Shown: one piece after another, positions 1 through 10,589 of the stretch
Layout: every line of letters begins with the position of its first letter
How positions within the stretch are numbered: the first letter of the stretch is position 1
Source: Endomychus coccineus
Lineage: Eukaryota > Arthropoda > Insecta > Coleoptera > Endomychidae
Assembly (NCBI GenBank): GCA_958510875.1
Contig: OY294067.1
Coordinates: forward strand, 140,760,346 to 140,824,345
DNA: 64,000 nt
Reading direction: 5' to 3'
Notes under the pieces: generated by a model
Told to the model about the DNA's origin: nothing
Database searches by the model: none
What the model saw: the letters and a program-made list of their open reading frames with translations, nothing else
Position numbers and translations under genes: made by a program

Positions 1-47
1 ACATTTCTATATATACAGAATCAAAAATATATTGAGTGTATCTACAG

Positions 48-491
48 CTAAACCTTTATTCTTTTATATCCATATGGATAAGATGTATTTTCGTTAGGAA
101 AGAAGCGCTTCAGAGATACAGGTTTGTACTCTTCCCTGACATCGACAGAGATAACTTCGTGTTCTTTCGTGCGCCGAATTTGACGGGAGGTTATATATAC
201 AGGCTCGGACTTATCCAGTATCATTTTGACTATCGAATCGAAATTCACAACCTTAGATGCTGCATAACTAAGGGATATACCCTTAACTTTACAAGTGTTT
301 ATATACTCTGCAGCTGCTGTGGACCAAACCTTGTAGGCGTAGTTTTTGGGGCCACCCGAGGCAAAAGCCTCAATATATGAGCCGGGCCCATAGGATTCTA
401 ACTCATCGGCCATTTCTCCTAGAAACGACCCTGTGGGTGGTTCCCACTCACCCTCTCTCGAAACGTAGATGATTGAATCTGTATCAAAATC
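48..491 (-). pseudogene. DNA polymerase B, C-terminal segment (Polinton/adintovirus-like)
   Basis: This is the third and last piece of a protein-primed family B DNA polymerase read leftwards. It lies in a different frame from the preceding segment. The polymerase motif C residues DTDS are readable in this frame at 474-485, just upstream of the first Met codon at 413, so the segment really begins inside the overlap with its neighbour. The rest is a thumb/C-terminal region rich in Lys and Arg that ends at 48. Family knowledge: PolB of these elements copies a linear genome from a terminal protein primer in the nucleus. A single frame change near 490 separates it from the palm domain, so the gene is broken unless the assembly has an indel there. 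The rest of the element, if present, would lie left of the window. Confidence 0.8.
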
Positions 492-2299
492 AAAAGGACT
501 CTTTTCTCCAGTTTTTCCAAATAACTGTACAATTTCAGGCGAGCTTGGGCTGTTACGAAGGCCGCTATAACCACATTTACTGTGGAAAGTGGTGAAAAAA
601 CCTCCTCTCGCTCTTCGTAATTTACTATGAGGGTCTCCTCATTAACAGGTACCACTGTGTTAACCACAAATGAGGGCGAAGTGAGCAGGTTGAATAACTC
701 TGCTGGCTGATTGATAATTTTGGTCTTAGGTTGGTTTTCTCTCTGACCAAACTTACCCCAAAACGAATTTAGCATCAACTTAGCTAAACAACGTAGCCCA
801 GGGTTATTCACAATGTTGGGGAACTCTAGTATCACATCTTCACGTAGAAGGTACTCTTCGATGTAACGATCTTTTTCGGCTTGACTACAACAATTACCAG
901 GCCAACCCGAGGACTCCTGTTTTATTTTGATGAATTTATTCATCATTCCGGTGAATAAGCCTGTTACGTTCTCGCCATACTGTGTGGTGTCATACACCCA
1001 GATTTCATGGATTTTCTGGATGACGTAACCCTTTTTTAGGGCCTTAATTACCTCATCCAACGTCCATGTCCCAGTTAGCGTTCTTTCCGCCTTATTATGA
1101 GCGCATGGCTCTTTATTCATTTTTTCTCCACACAGCCGGCAAAGAACGAACATTAGCTTGTTGTTCATCTTCAGCGGTAAGACAGGTAGATAAAGGTCTC
1201 TCGGCGGCAAAATTGTACATTTTATTAGCCCCGATGTTTCATGTAAATTGAGGGTGCTACATTCCTCATCTACATACACCTTGGGGTGTCCTATAGGAAA
1301 TTTCCCATATTTACACACCCAAGGATACAGCGAACAGACATCAAGATACTTGATTTTCTCACCCTCACGGCATGTGTAATACTCAACGGTATTACCAGTC
1401 CTACCCCCAAAGAATGCATCTCTAGGGTTGAGGGGGAGAACGGAAAGAAGGGGATGATTTTCCGTATACTCTTTAATCTCTCCTGAGATTAAATTTTTGC
1501 GGAACTCACACTCCCACATCTGAATTATCTCATATCCAAATGAGCGAATTCTGTCAGTTTTAGCAAGTGTGGATTCATAGCGGGTGTTGAATGTTTCTGA
1601 GGGATTATCACTAAAAGGTTTATCACGCTGTTCTTTGAAACATAGGGAGCAGCCGTGGTAGTAACAGCCTTGAAATTCGAACACCTGATAGGTTTCCGGG
1701 CACCACCCATCAACTTTCACACCTGCACGATACCCATTTTTTGGTATGATACCAATGGTGTTTGGTTTGAGGAAATTTCGACGGAATACTTTATTACACG
1801 CACTGGCTATAGTGCATGCTTCGGTGAATGGGCAAACGTTAGTCTCCGTCAACATCTGTTGACGAAATTTCAGACAGGACCGAGCCAAAATCTGCACATC
1901 TGATATGCAGTAGGCCACGATCTCCCGCTGAAAATTAAAAGTATAATTCTCATTCACCTGGGCAGTATACCAGGATATTAATTTTTCGCGATCTTCAGGT
2001 TTCATATTGTCCGGGTCGTAATATTCAACTGAAGGGATGGGGCCTTCATAATTCTGATTTTCCATACGATTGAACAAATGCGGAAAGTACCCCTTTTTCA
2101 ATTCAGTAAAGCCGAAAGCTTTAGGTAATTTTGATAAAGCCATGGGGAAATAATTCAAAGAATCTAAAAATTTTACGTTTCCCATCACCATAGAAATCAA
2201 TTTGGTGCCACGCATAATCAACTCGGGTTTTAAATTGGTTTTTGTCATAATATAATTTAGAATGAACTGATGATCAAACCCGCCCCCATTATGAGCCAT
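419..2299 (-). pseudogene. DNA polymerase B, exonuclease/palm segment
   Basis: Middle segment of the PolB gene, 626 residues. Visible family B landmarks in order: exonuclease motif II (AHNGGGFD, residues 2-9), exonuclease motif III (YCISD, 130-134), a Cys/His-rich stretch (FQGCYYHGC, 209-217) typical of PolB in Polinton- and adintovirus-type elements, palm motif A (DVCSLYP, 320-326), and motif B (K507 followed by NSFWG, 511-515). Reading goes out of frame at about 490, just before motif C, and the last 20 or so residues are out-of-frame nonsense. Its start is not a true initiator: it is simply the first Met after the frame break at 2300-2313. No catalytic residue that I can see has been substituted, so decay looks recent or the breaks are sequence errors. 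Virus versus mobile element cannot be decided from this gene alone. Confidence 0.88.
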
Positions 2300-2312
2300 A
2301 ACGATTACTTTT

Positions 2313-3692
2313 TTAAAAAATTTTACGCTGATTCAATATATATTCCATTAACCTCTCTATGGGATTCTTTTGGAGTACTTGCAGCCTTACACAGCATTTC
2401 GAACAAATACGAATATCATCTGCCATATCGATACATACATCACAACATTGTCTAAAGACACATAGATTCGGCTCGTGCAATAGAGAGCCATCAGGTAAAA
2501 CTTTTTCCTGCCGCGTCTCTAGATCGTAGAATAGGAATAGCAGATCGTCACACTTAGGCTTGCCGGTGTCAGGCTGAATGAAACATAAGTGATCAGCGGG
2601 CACATGTTTGTTACAGATTTTACAGAAAATCTCTCCACAGAAATGCTCACGATCAGCGCTGATTTTTTTCAGGCATAACGGGCACAGCTTGACACTTTCG
2701 CAGACAGTGTATTTGCCTGCAGACCCCTGTTTTTTGTGCTTCTCAAAGCATGTGGAGCCCTTGAAATTCCGTAAGCAATCCGCACATTTCTGCTTCTTTG
2801 CCTCAGGGCAGGATGGGGCCTGCTGGCATCCTGAGCATGTGCCCCCACATCTATGATCACGCCTGACATAGTAAGGAGTGTGACACTCCTCGCAGAAATA
2901 TCCACAGCAAAAAGCAGCTGTGAGGGAGGTAATAACGTTGTAATGACCATCGTTGAAAAGCAAATTCAATGAGGGGCCACGGCCGTCGCCTTTGAAAATG
3001 ACGTCACGACCTTTTGTACCATACTGGTACACGATGATTTTATAGGCAGAGAGGTGAGCTTGGAACTGTTGCAGCTCCGGTATCCCACAACCTTCCTCGG
3101 GTATAGCCACACCCGCCTCCGAAATTAATTCTAGGGCCAGTTCCCTCTGAAGCCTGCCTGTGGCTCGTCTCACCGCCTTTAACTCTGGATCTTTTTCCAC
3201 ATAAGCGATAGCTACAGCTAGGGCTCGTGGTAGGCAGAGATTATCTTTATTATTTATGGAGATAATACCTCTGCGTTGGGCACATTCTTCGTCGAATGTA
3301 TTGTAGTTAGCACCCCGACCTTTACCTACAGCCATTCTTATCGATGTTACGCCCAAACAAAAGGTCTCGGTATTAAGCCCGCAAGAATTAGACTGATAAA
3401 TTGAAGAAATCCGAGCCCATATTTCGTCTACTGTAACCTCGCTAGCCGCCTTGAAATCAACCCAGCCCGGGCCACGAGCGAAGTCTTTCGAGCAGAATGT
3501 GAAGCCCACCTGATCGGTGAGTCTCAAGCCCTCTGTTCCCCGCTGAATTATACCTGTCAGGGCATCTTTTATCCAGCTCACAGTTTCTCCAGACTGAGGT
3601 AACTCACGAATTTTGAATTCAAGAGTACGCCCCTGTAACCCGAAGCGCTTTATTTTCCTCACGCTATCTTTAATTATTAAAAACTTCTCCAT
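2313..3692 (-). pseudogene. PolB N-terminal segment: OTU-like protease domain, Cys-rich region, exonuclease motif I
   Basis: First segment of the polymerase gene, 459 residues, starting at a plausible ATG (3692) about 230 bp downstream of a TATA box. Residues 150-156 read DNLCLPR, resembling the OTU cysteine protease nucleophile motif, with Cys153 as candidate nucleophile; HYN at 250-252 resembles the OTU catalytic His motif. Residues 262-372 hold many CxxC and CxxxxH pairs and look like several zinc-binding knuckles. Exonuclease motif I (YDLET, 389-393) follows, then a short stretch ends in a stop at 2313. The frame shifts by +1 at a T6/A6 homopolymer (2309-2323) into the next segment. Inference: the intact protein joined a deubiquitinase-like domain to a replicative polymerase. 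The OTU call rests on two motifs and their spacing only. Confidence 0.75.
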
Positions 3693-3924
3693 TGAAAGTG
3701 TAAAACAACTGAAGCACTCGAATATATATATGATAGTCGTGAAAACAACTGCAATTCAAAATGATAATTGAAGCACTCAAATATGATAGGAATGTCTAAT
3801 TACTTAGCTGTAAAAACAACTGATAATAGAATCAAAAATTATACAGAGCAAGATAAGAGAGGATACTCACATACAAACACGTCAGCACAGTTGATGATAA
3901 AGAATGAGGATGCGACACGTGTCC

Positions 3925-3934
3925 CTATTTATAG
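3925..3934 (-). promoter_or_regulatory. TATA box of the PolB gene
   Basis: On the minus strand the sequence reads CTATAAATAG in a GC-richer setting, about 230 bp upstream of the PolB start codon at 3692. A start site about 30 bp downstream would give a leader of roughly 200 bases. It is the only clear TATA box upstream of this gene; the (TA) stretch near 3721-3730 is simple repeat. Confidence 0.5.
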
Positions 3935-4140
3935 GTGACAACGCCCGGAAAGGAGATGATCTGATTGGTTATCATTTCGCAACATACGATGATTTGATTG
4001 GTTACCCCAAGGTTAATAGTCGAGACTGAAATAGATAAGAGCGTTACTAACTGAATTAGATAAGAGTAATTTTCATTTCAGATCAGCCTTAAGTTACCTC
4101 CAAGGTCAAAAGTTTTCATGTCGAAACATGAAATAGATAA

Positions 4141-4363
4141 GAGTGCTAACTGAATTAGAGTAATTTTCATTTCAAACCCGTATTCTAATAGCTTATATTT
4201 TATTTTCAGCCACCACATCCTAGGGCTGCTAAAATCAAGGTAATTTATGGAATAAATAAGAGTGCTAACTGAATTAGAGTAATTTTCATTTCAAACCCGT
4301 ATTCTAATAGCTTATATTTTATTTTCAGCCACCACATCCTAGGGCTGCTAAAATCAAGGTAAC
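4141..4363. repeat. Tandem duplication, period 119 bp
   Basis: Two nearly identical units begin at 4141 and 4260. Each contains a pyrimidine-rich stretch ending in TTTTCAG followed by CCACCACATCC. A more diverged third start lies near 4033. No reading frame crosses the units. The bases from 3693 to 4140 hold the PolB leader, the TATA box and AT-rich spacer. Confidence 0.8.
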
Positions 4364-5020
4364 TTACATTTCATTATTTATGTATTAGGATTACGATCTG
4401 TGTTCATCGTCTGTGTAATATACATGTTTAGGTTTCTGATATTCGATCAAATGCACGAGTACCAGGGTCAAGATCACCCTTTTGTTTAAGATATACAGCT
4501 TTTTGATGAAGATCTCTATGATATTCATAATCACAATACTGACACTGGTATATTTTCTCTCTTAAGTAGTTTCATATCCTCCAAAATTTCGTGAATCTTT
4601 TCCTTGACGTACCCCTTTATAACCTCATCACTCTCGGTGTATGGAAAATATTTAATTGATGTAGATCTCAATGATATTCAGAAGTTCCAAGGCGTCTATA
4701 TTATCCTGTATGTTTGGTGTCATAAGATCATGCACGATGTACCCCCTCTCTAATCGAAATAAGAATTACGCAATATACATGTAGTTGAAAAAAGTAAATA
4801 TTCATAACCTTATGGATCATAGTGAATCACAATTGATATTCAGAAATTGTTGATGATGACAGTCAATCAAAATTATTTTGCCCTGTGTTAATCTCAAAGG
4901 ACGACATCTATGAGACCCCAATTCAAAATATTACTAATTCTATAGCTATATCACTATCTATTGAATGAAGTTATTACACCAGAAACCATATTGAGTATAT
5001 GAGAACACGTGAAAGCAATC
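4364..5020. other. AT-rich spacer, nothing recognised
   Basis: I see no reading frame with family resemblance, no RNA gene and no repeat boundary here. Confidence 0.5.
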
Positions 5021-5230
5021 CATTTTGCATGCACCTGCGTCATCACATTCAGTTTATACGAGAATAATTGAATACAATGGATTCATTCATTAGGTAAACA
5101 AATAACAATGAGTGATGTACAAGTCTAGTTCATTTTACATGCACCTGCGTCATCACATTCAGTTTATACTAGAACAATTGAATACAATGGACTCATTCAT
5201 TAGGTAAACAAATAACAATATACAAGTCTA
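5021..5230. repeat. Tandem duplication, period 110 bp
   Basis: Units start at 5021 and 5131, both opening with CATTTT then a GCACCTGCGTCATCACATTC block. The second unit has a short internal deletion near its end. A possible splice donor (GTAAGT, 5369-5374) and a possible acceptor (TTTCAG, ending about 5601) lie downstream, but no coding frame supports them. Nothing else is recognised between 5231 and 5730. Confidence 0.75.
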
Positions 5231-5733
5231 GACTTGTTAGTAAGCGAATTAGTACTGAGAGTTATGTTGACTACGAATTCAATCCTCGTTTCCTCAGTAA
5301 TCTGTTACAGCTCAAACGAAACACATCGTTTTTCACATATCCTGTGTGTCTTCTATTGAACGGAAAATGTAAGTTTAATTCAATTATTTAATTCACTGCC
5401 ATAAAACATACTTGATTTGTCTCTTATTCAGAATAAACCTCTTATTAGGATTGAGACAGTTACAAAATTATTCAATTCATATTCATAAAATAACAAGTAC
5501 AAAATTAATTAATTAACTTTTATAAATTAGCTAATGTTTCAATCTGGTGTGTGTGTATTACGAGTTTTAAAAATCTTCAATTCTTATTCATATTGTTTCA
5601 GATTTATGATGGATCTAACGAAACTTAATCATTGTGCTCTTTTGGCATGTGGTTACAACAACAAATTCATCAACACAGGATATAAACGATGGACGTGACA
5701 TCGTACATGAACGGTGTACGTGACGGAAGTTCC

Positions 5734-5742
5734 TATAAAAGG
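5734..5742 (+). promoter_or_regulatory. TATA box with short downstream exon candidate
   Basis: TATAAAAGG lies in a GC-richer context. Downstream, an ATG at 5796 is followed after four more codons by a perfect GTAAGT donor at 5810-5815. This would suit a plus-strand promoter with a short first exon. I cannot find a convincing second exon; the GNAT-like frame at 7199 is a possible but unproven target. Confidence 0.4.
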
Positions 5743-5946
5743 AGGAACTAGACGTGTTTTGTTAGTGCTTAAACATATTCAAATTATTCAACAGCATGAT
5801 TCGGAACAAGTAAGTCGTACTTTGGATCATTCCAACCTGTATTCTGTGTTTAGTGCGTTGAATATATTTTGTGGAAAACTTTCAATCAAGTGCCAGTGCT
5901 TTAGTGTAAGAATAATGTAAGTTAACATATTTTCTACCTCATTTTT

Positions 5947-6520
5947 TCTTTTGCTTCATCCTCCATCCTGAGGTCTAAAGGGTGGTCGACTTTTCCCAAA
6001 TGGAAACACGCTAGGTATCTCCTTTTGGGAAGAGAGTATCAACTTCGGTATCTGTAATCCCCACTTACAAAATGGGTTGTTATCATCAGAGGTTAAGTAT
6101 GAACAGTGTTTTTCATTTGCTTTAGCAGCATTAACGGGAACTGTTGCCTGACGGCTATGAAAGAACCGCCTTGTGACTTTGCATTCAAAAATGTAGCTTT
6201 ACACATATATTAAATTGATCAATTTCGAAATATCATTATTCCTTACGTTTTTTTTTGCTTCACCCTCCATCACGAGGTCTAAAGGGTGGTCGACTTTTCC
6301 CAAATGAAAACACGCCAGGTATCTCCTTTTGGGGAGAGAGAGTATCAACTTCGGTATCTGTAATCCCCACTTACAAAATGGGTTGTTACCATCAGAGGTT
6401 AGGTATGAACAGTGTTTTTCATTTGCTTTAGCAGCATTAACGGGAACTGTTGCCTGACGGCTATGAAAGAACCGCCTTGTGACTTTGCATTCAAAAATTG
6501 TTGCTTTACACATATATTAA
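5947..6520. repeat. Direct duplication of about 267 bp, period 304 bp
   Basis: The block from about 5947 to 6213 recurs at about 6255 to 6520; GAGGTCTAAAGGGTGG is at about 5970 and 6274. Identity is high with a few substitutions and single-base indels. The second copy has a 104-codon minus-strand frame (6199-6513), but an indel near its start breaks that frame in the first copy, so coding is not supported. The block may be part of the neighbouring viral-type element or an unknown RNA. Confidence 0.8.
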
Positions 6521-7198
6521 ATTGATTAATTTCAAAAAAATCAGACATTCATGTGCATCTAACGGAAGTAGATTATATAGGTAGCACATTGTCACACCGG
6601 AAGTAGCGATTTTATTGCATATTCAGAATGTATGTGATGTGCTGAATAAGAATATACTATTTATATGTCAATCAGTTTGGCCGATCTCTCGCGATAAGGA
6701 TTTGAAATTTTTTTTTTTTAAGTGGGGCTTTATGGGTATCAAATGAAAGGTCTCAACAAGTAGAGTATGAATTTTATGGTTTACATAGAGAAAAATCTAA
6801 TATTGAGGGTATAAACAGGAAAAACTGTAAATTTTGTTGCAACCATAGCTTCATGGGTATTGAATGAAAGGCCTTGATGTGTAGAATATGAATTTCAACA
6901 CAAAAAATCTATATGTAAAATTGGAGGGGAGCGCATAAATATGACATTATCAGAATCGGAAGATAATGGGATAGGGTGCAACTGTTTTATATCTGTAGAT
7001 GTAGAATAAGTGACTACATAGTTTATATATGTAAAAACAATGCGTATGGGTTGATATAAACAAATTTTAAAAAAGTTCAATATTCGGTCGTTGATGAACT
7101 AATATACCAGCGTGTAATATACTCATAATCTCAATAGCGCCCCCGTCTCAGAAGTAGGTAATTTAATATCCTTATAAACATTCCATTTTGAGAGGCTC
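6521..7198. other. Spacer with a diverged two-copy repeat
   Basis: Around 6724-6776 and 6845-6897 a phrase containing CATGGGTATTGAATGAAAGG-like sequence appears twice with many differences, about 121 bp apart. No gene is recognised. A weak TATA-like CTTATAAAC occurs shortly before the GNAT-like frame. Confidence 0.4.
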
Positions 7199-7606
7199 AT
7201 GGAGAAGATAACATTTTTATATGGAGAGAAAGCTATTAGAGAAATTCGAAAGTTTCATCTAGAAGAGGATATGATTACACGCATCATTATCGAGATGTGG
7301 TGTCAGGATCAGAGGGTGTCATGTTATGTATTATACATAGATGATAAACCAGCCTCTTTCGTGCTAATGTCTAGTATGGATTATGATCCTCTGGGTAAAC
7401 ATACCAATCCAAAGACGATGAATTTCATTTATACCTTGAAGGAGTACCGTAAAAAAGGATATGCAGCAAAATTGGTTATGCATACCAAGAAGATGAATCA
7501 ATTTTCAGCATTCTGTTCAAATACCGATTCGTAGAAATTGCTTACAAAATGTGGGTGTATCAATCATGGAGATAAACATGGTAGTGTAATGTTTAGATAC
7601 CCTTAA
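7199..7606 (+). pseudogene. GNAT-type N-acetyltransferase-like reading frame with one internal stop
   Basis: From the ATG at 7199 the frame runs 111 codons to TAG at 7532-7534, then stays open in the same frame for 23 more codons to TAA at 7604-7606. Residues 84-92 (RKKGYAAKL) match the acetyl-CoA pyrophosphate-binding loop of the GNAT family, preceded by a strand-like stretch (NFIYTL, 75-80). The short extension after the stop contains KCG followed later by a MFRYP end, which resembles the usual GNAT C-terminus. At about 135 codons it is a short GNAT, near the family minimum. Substrate is unknown. It lies 3.5 kb from PolB on the other strand, so membership of the same element is only a guess. 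The single TAG could be a true nonsense mutation or a sequence error. Confidence 0.6.
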
Positions 7607-8734
7607 TATATCCTGAATTATGAATTATGAATTGTATATTACAAATAAAAAAAAAAGCTTACTAGAATCATTCTCTATTTCATAATCCGATGAATTGAAT
7701 TAGCTAATTATGGAATAATGGTAAATAAGTAAAATAATGAGAATCAGTCGAATGCTTATAAATTCGAGTCAGAAATAGTGATTCAGAAAGATTGCTCATA
7801 AATTCAAGTCAGGAAGATATTACATACACTGAAACGTTTTTCATTCATTTTGAGCTTGATGTTTAGGTATGTCTTGAATCATCATTTTTGCCTGTGGTGT
7901 GGAAAACAATGTATATATGTCAAACATTGATTATAAAATGATAATCCTATAAAATTACGTTTTCGGAATAATTTAACAGGGGGAAAAAAAAAATACTGAC
8001 CCGAGGTGTTTGACTATCCCTCTCGGGATGTTGTAGTCTAAAAATTATATGTTTGAATAATTTAAAAACAGGCCACACACTACAGGTACTAATCTCAGGA
8101 TATATTATGTTCTCAGAATAATTACGGGTAAAATATAAGAAATTTCTGATAATTTACTTTTTATATTATCCAACACCTGTAAATGAAATCTTCACATTTG
8201 TTTTATATATTACTAATTCATCTACGGATGAAGTTTTCACATTTATGAAATCCGGCCTCTTTTATATTACAAAATACTTGTAGATGAAACCCTCAACTTA
8301 TATCTCAGTATCAAAATTATGTAGTTGAACAAGGACCTATATACATTGTGTTCAGCGAATAACATATAGAACCAGAGTAATTTCAGGAAAAATTATAAGA
8401 AACGCTGTTCAAAAAGAAAATTTTGAATAACTTAATGTAACCTCTTTTATATTGCCATTTTTCCTGTGAATGACAAAATACTAATACCTAGCTGATCTTT
8501 AATATTACTAATTCAACTGTGAATAGATGTGAGTAATTCGTTGGAAACTCGTTCATTTAAAACCAAAAACATATAGTGAAGCTTTCTTTGTATTTTTGGC
8601 CTAAATATTTCTATTACCAGCAATTTATTCCAGCTTTCTAGATGGTTAAATAATTTCTAAAATTATATTTTGAAACAGAACACACACTATTGATCTCAGC
8701 AAATATGCGTTCAACGAAAATATATATAAGAAAT
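7607..8734. other. AT-rich spacer with diverged short repeats
   Basis: Loose repetition of a phrase like ATATTACTAATTCA with CTGTAAATGAA occurs between about 8160 and 8530. No gene family, RNA or element end is recognised. Confidence 0.4.
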
Positions 8735-9240
8735 TATATATAAAAATTCTCGGGAAATAGGTCACAATAACACTGTGTTTTAACTATTCGTCTTTACGTA
8801 CGTTTCGGTCTCACGACCATCATCAGAAGACTCACTATGTCAAAAAAGGGGGTTTATTAAAACTAATTATAAAACAAGCGTCCAAATCGCACAATTTAAC
8901 TTCAATTAAAAGAGCCCACGCCGTCGAAACGAACAGAACCACGAATAATCGAAATTGTATCGTCAGAATTAATGTATAAAAAATTATTTTTTGTAGTAAG
9001 AATCCGCTATTCAGTAATATTATTAAAATATATGAGTGCATATTGATTGGTATTCTCACAACAAATGAGAAGAACGAAGTTATTTGTCAAGTATCTACTT
9101 TCGAAACCAGATGTGTAGGATTTATGACATGGCACTTAAGAAAGGTTTCAGACCTGTACTGGGAAATAACATTACGAATTCTTCCTAAAAACATTTTCTA
9201 CACTTATAAAGACGTAATAATAATAACTATATGTAAAACG
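8735..9240 (-). mobile_element. Penelope-like element family 2 (PLE-2), terminal region
   Basis: This block is homologous to 56520-56950. Both start with a terminal stretch or hammerhead-like core and continue through matching segments, including a GTCGAAACGA-type block, to TATAAAGACG near 9205. The terminal phrase TTCTCGGGAAATAG (8737) recurs at about 61297. The orientation is minus because the hammerhead-like core reads on that strand. No coding sequence remains here; the open frame at 9043-9306 lies inside the repeat and is not supported as a gene. No function beyond being an element end is claimed. Confidence 0.6.
8802..8826 (-). ncRNA. Hammerhead-ribozyme-like core (PLE-2)
   Basis: On the minus strand: CTGATGA, one extra base, a 4-bp stem GGTC/GACC closing a GTGA loop, then GAAAC. 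These are the two conserved boxes around helix II. PLE terminal repeats are known to carry hammerhead motifs. I cannot place a convincing cleavage triplet or helix I, so activity is unproven. Confidence 0.5.
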
Positions 9241-9309
9241 AAACACTGGCCGTATAAGCTGCTTACATCCAGTGATTATATTCAATGGTGTCTCACAAAC
9301 AAGTAACTC

Positions 9310-9576
9310 ACCTTCAAACTATCCCATTAGATTCTAATAATGTGAAATCATACTTATTATTTCAATAACTAAATGTTAGCTTCAGCAGCAGCTATGTATC
9401 TTATAATCTAGCTTAAGGGTTAGGTATAAGTCTAAAATTTTGTAGATCATGGTAGTTGCAATAAGGGGGTCTATTCGGGTCCATGATATAATATTATGTG
9501 AGCTATATGTTACAAACACTAACTCGTTGGGCTGCCACACGCCTTGTACGACCCACACGAGTCGTTTTGGTCACGC
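9310..9576. other. Unassigned spacer before the minisatellite
   Basis: No gene, RNA or repeat recognised. Confidence 0.4.
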
Positions 9577-9968
9577 TTTCATGTCGTTTTAATCGTTTTT
9601 CATGTCGTTTTATCGCTTTTTCATGTCGTTTTGATTGTTTTTCATGTCGTTTTATCGCTTTTTCATGTCGTTTTGATCGTTTTTCATGTCGTTTTGATCG
9701 TTTTCCATGTCGTTTTGGTTGTTTTTCATGTCGTTTTGATTGTTTTCCATGTCGTTTTATCGTTTTTCATGTCGTTTTAATCGTTTTTCATGTCGTTTTA
9801 TCGCTTTTTCATGTCGTTTTGATCGTTTTTCATGTCGTTTTATCGTTTTTCATGTCGTTTTGATCGTTTCTCATGTCGTTTTGATCGTTTTTTCATGTCG
9901 TTTTATCGTTTTTCATGTCGTTTTATCGTTTTTCATGTCGTTTTAATCGTTTTTTTTTTTCATGTCGC
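9577..9968. repeat. Minisatellite, 18-21 bp unit around CATGTCGTTTT
   Basis: Roughly twenty units of the form CATGTCGTTTT plus a variable GATCGTTTTT / ATCGCTTTTT spacer follow one another. Spacer length alternates, so frames drift. Long open frames across it (HVVLIVF or CRFDRFS repeats) are a by-product of the repeat and not genes. Confidence 0.92.
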
Positions 9969-10589
9969 TTCCGAGTCGTTTTCGTTACGCTGATCGCTAA
10001 CCTCGATCGCATGAGTGTATAGGCTGCTTTGTGCTCTAGATATCCGTTGGCCTAGTTTCCGAGGGAGCATAGAATGAATAATAACATGTTGTTCTATCGG
10101 CCTAGCTTATATCTACAATCGTGGAATTTTTGAAGCGTGGAGAAACAAATGTCTGAGTCCGCGCCTGGTCAAGTGTTGGTTATCTGCGGCTTCTAACGCG
10201 TTGCAATCTTAATACGCTAGCGATATGTTTCACAAACATCCGTGCGAATGCTACTATAGAACGATAAATTGAATTATTTCAAGAATGTAGTTTATTTCCA
10301 TAAATATTCATCTCGTGTCTTTTTGTCAGACACAAATATGATGGCCCCTCACCCTTACTTACAAGCTGATTCGTGAGACCTTGTATACAAGCTGATTACC
10401 ACAAAGCCCTAGCAGAAGGTCACCTAGACACCACACCCTAGAGGTCACACCCTCTACCCGACCGATAATACCAATACTTACCGATACCTGTCTGGGCATA
10501 CCGCGCATGCGCTACTGGTTGCCTACATCTGATAAGGCTCTCTATCAGGCGGGCCCAAGTGTCAGTATACCTACTGTGTTTGGGCCTCT
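9969..10589. other. Unassigned, GC-richer stretch
   Basis: Several stretches here are less AT-rich than the surroundings (for example 10360-10500). I see no gene or known repeat; the right part leads into the inverted duplication. Confidence 0.4.

Noticed and set aside
2309..2323. Programmed -1 frameshift site in PolB at the T6/A6 run
   Set aside because: The required shift is +1, not -1, and the first frame ends in the run; a mutation or sequence error is simpler.
6199..6513. Minus-strand frame of 104 codons
   Set aside because: The sister copy at 5947-6213 has an indel near the start that destroys this frame, so coding is not conserved.
9498..9946. Overlapping open frames of 121, 78 and 68 codons
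   Set aside because: They arise from the CATGTCGTTTT minisatellite, and the repeat drifts through frames.
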